Part shown: positions 63,817 to 64,000 of the stretch, one piece after another
How the letters are laid out: each line of letters starts with the position of its first letter
Numbering within the stretch: position 1 is the stretch's first letter
Assembly: GCA_964057225.1 (NCBI GenBank)
Contig: OZ059896.1
Span: forward strand, 5,828,001-5,892,000
Reading direction: 5' to 3'
DNA from: Auanema rhodensis
Lineage: Eukaryota > Nematoda > Chromadorea > Rhabditida > Rhabditidae
DNA length: 64,000 nucleotides
Position numbers and translations under genes: made by a program
The notes under the pieces: model-generated
The model's database searches: none
Told to the model about the DNA's origin: nothing
Seen by the model: the letters and a program-made list of their open reading frames with translations, nothing else

Positions 63817-64000
63817 AAAATAATTTAGCAAAAAGTAGATGTTTTTAGATTTCTTTTTTCAAGGCAAAAACGATGGACAATGTTATTCAACGAAAAAATT
63901 AATTCTTCAGGGTGAAAATCGAGGATATAGGTGTGAACTTTGATATCTCGGTGCAATGTCAAGCTAGCGCAAATCTGATAGTACAGATCGACGCAGCTTA
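63817..64000 (+). repeat. L unit 9, cut by the window edge
   Basis: First 184 bases of a unit with A2, T36, the 8-bp deletion (junction at about 63940), AATGTC and GT173-174. The array continues past the window. Confidence 0.9.

Larger units (their letters stand above)
1..64000 (+). repeat. 351-bp satellite array, head-to-tail, spans whole window
   Basis: Landmark motifs recur every 351 bp from the first base to the last. The window holds 182 full units (ending at 63816) and one partial unit. Eight complete units are 343 bp because of a shared 8-bp deletion, and two units have lost a single base, which accounts exactly for the total length. All units share one orientation and no foreign sequence interrupts them. 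Base composition counted over one unit is about 31% G+C. All six reading frames are closed in every unit: stops fall at unit positions 5, 10 and 30 on this strand and 9, 29 and 43 on the other, so no protein is encoded even though 351 is divisible by 3. Units differ by only a few percent, which implies recent amplification and homogenisation. A unit of about two nucleosome lengths, high A+T and nested higher-order repeats fit centromeric or pericentromeric heterochromatin, but that location is inference. The strand is simply the one given. Confidence 0.98.
55401..64000 (+). repeat. Zone 6: h/j/a/e'/f region (units 158-182)
   Basis: Barcode from unit 158: L f h j a e' f h h e' f h j a e' h j a b f* h a b f* L. 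Almost all units here have A2, unlike zones 1 and 2; exceptions are 169, 176 and 180. Zone-specific j and e' units carry T217 (ATATTACATT) together with A230/A234 and C306. The order h-j-a-e' occurs at 56095 and 59254, nine units apart; h-j-a again at 60658. Private changes include AAAAGTTAG in unit 162, GCAAAGACG in unit 171, TTCAGGGC in unit 174 and AAAACTGC in unit 175. Confidence 0.85.

Noticed and set aside
1-64000. An open reading frame running through the array, since 351 is 117 codons
   Set aside because: All six frames contain stops in every unit (positions 5, 10, 30 forward; 9, 29, 43 reverse). Any ORF is confined to less than a unit and simply recurs.
1-64000. CRISPR array (regular repeats)
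   Set aside because: There are no short repeats with unique spacers; the whole 351-bp unit is repeated and no part of it is unique.
1-64000. Assigning the repeat to a named satellite family or species
   Set aside because: I do not recognise the unit with certainty. Loose likeness to AT-rich insect, nematode or plant satellites is not evidence; a database search of the unit would decide.
1-64000. A mobile element, integrase, toxin or defence system hidden in the array
   Set aside because: Every stretch of the window is accounted for by the 351-bp unit and its 343- and 350-bp variants; no non-satellite sequence remains.

Overview
The window holds one thing: an uninterrupted head-to-tail satellite DNA array, 182 complete units plus the first 184 bases of a 183rd. 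The unit is 351 bp (measured at many successive copies of the same landmark), about 31% GC. I found no gene, RNA gene, transposon, telomere repeat or inversion. Every unit points the same way, and both window edges lie inside the array. The organism is a eukaryote with long-read-quality assembly through heterochromatin. Centromeric or pericentromeric location is likely but not shown. I cannot name the taxon; an insect, another invertebrate or a plant are all possible.

The unit has its own architecture. A 51-bp interrupted dyad lies at unit positions 147-197, a 14-bp palindrome at 125-138, a short hairpin at 283-306 and an A/T-tract palindrome at 336-347. The last third (about 238-351) is almost invariant in the first 26 kb, while variation is concentrated between about 59 and 234. 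Many variable sites fall in arms or loops of the symmetric elements.

Using about 20 diagnostic sites I gave each unit a subtype and read the array as a barcode. Six zones result: (1) 1-12636, mainly a/b units, including four clean 702-bp ab dimers; (2) 12637-24218, G162 and C67 subtypes with 3-, 7- and 10-unit duplications; (3) 24219-36503, where a tetramer x-f-h-j first appears and a block recurs at exactly 4,914 bp; (4) 36504-48045, a deletion-bearing tetramer and a pentamer h-j-g-m-a; (5) 48046-55400, trimers and tetramers with k, L, t and p units; (6) 55401-64000, h/j/a/e'/f units and a terminal tetramer duplication.

The layers show how the array grew: unequal exchange and block amplification made higher-order repeats of 2, 3, 4 and 5 units, while short-tract exchange made chimeric units whose left and right halves come from different subtypes. 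Unit numbers below are 0-based. Starts are 1+351k for k=0-39 and 351k for k=40-104; after that each 8-bp deletion unit shifts the following starts by 8, and one further base is lost in unit 136.
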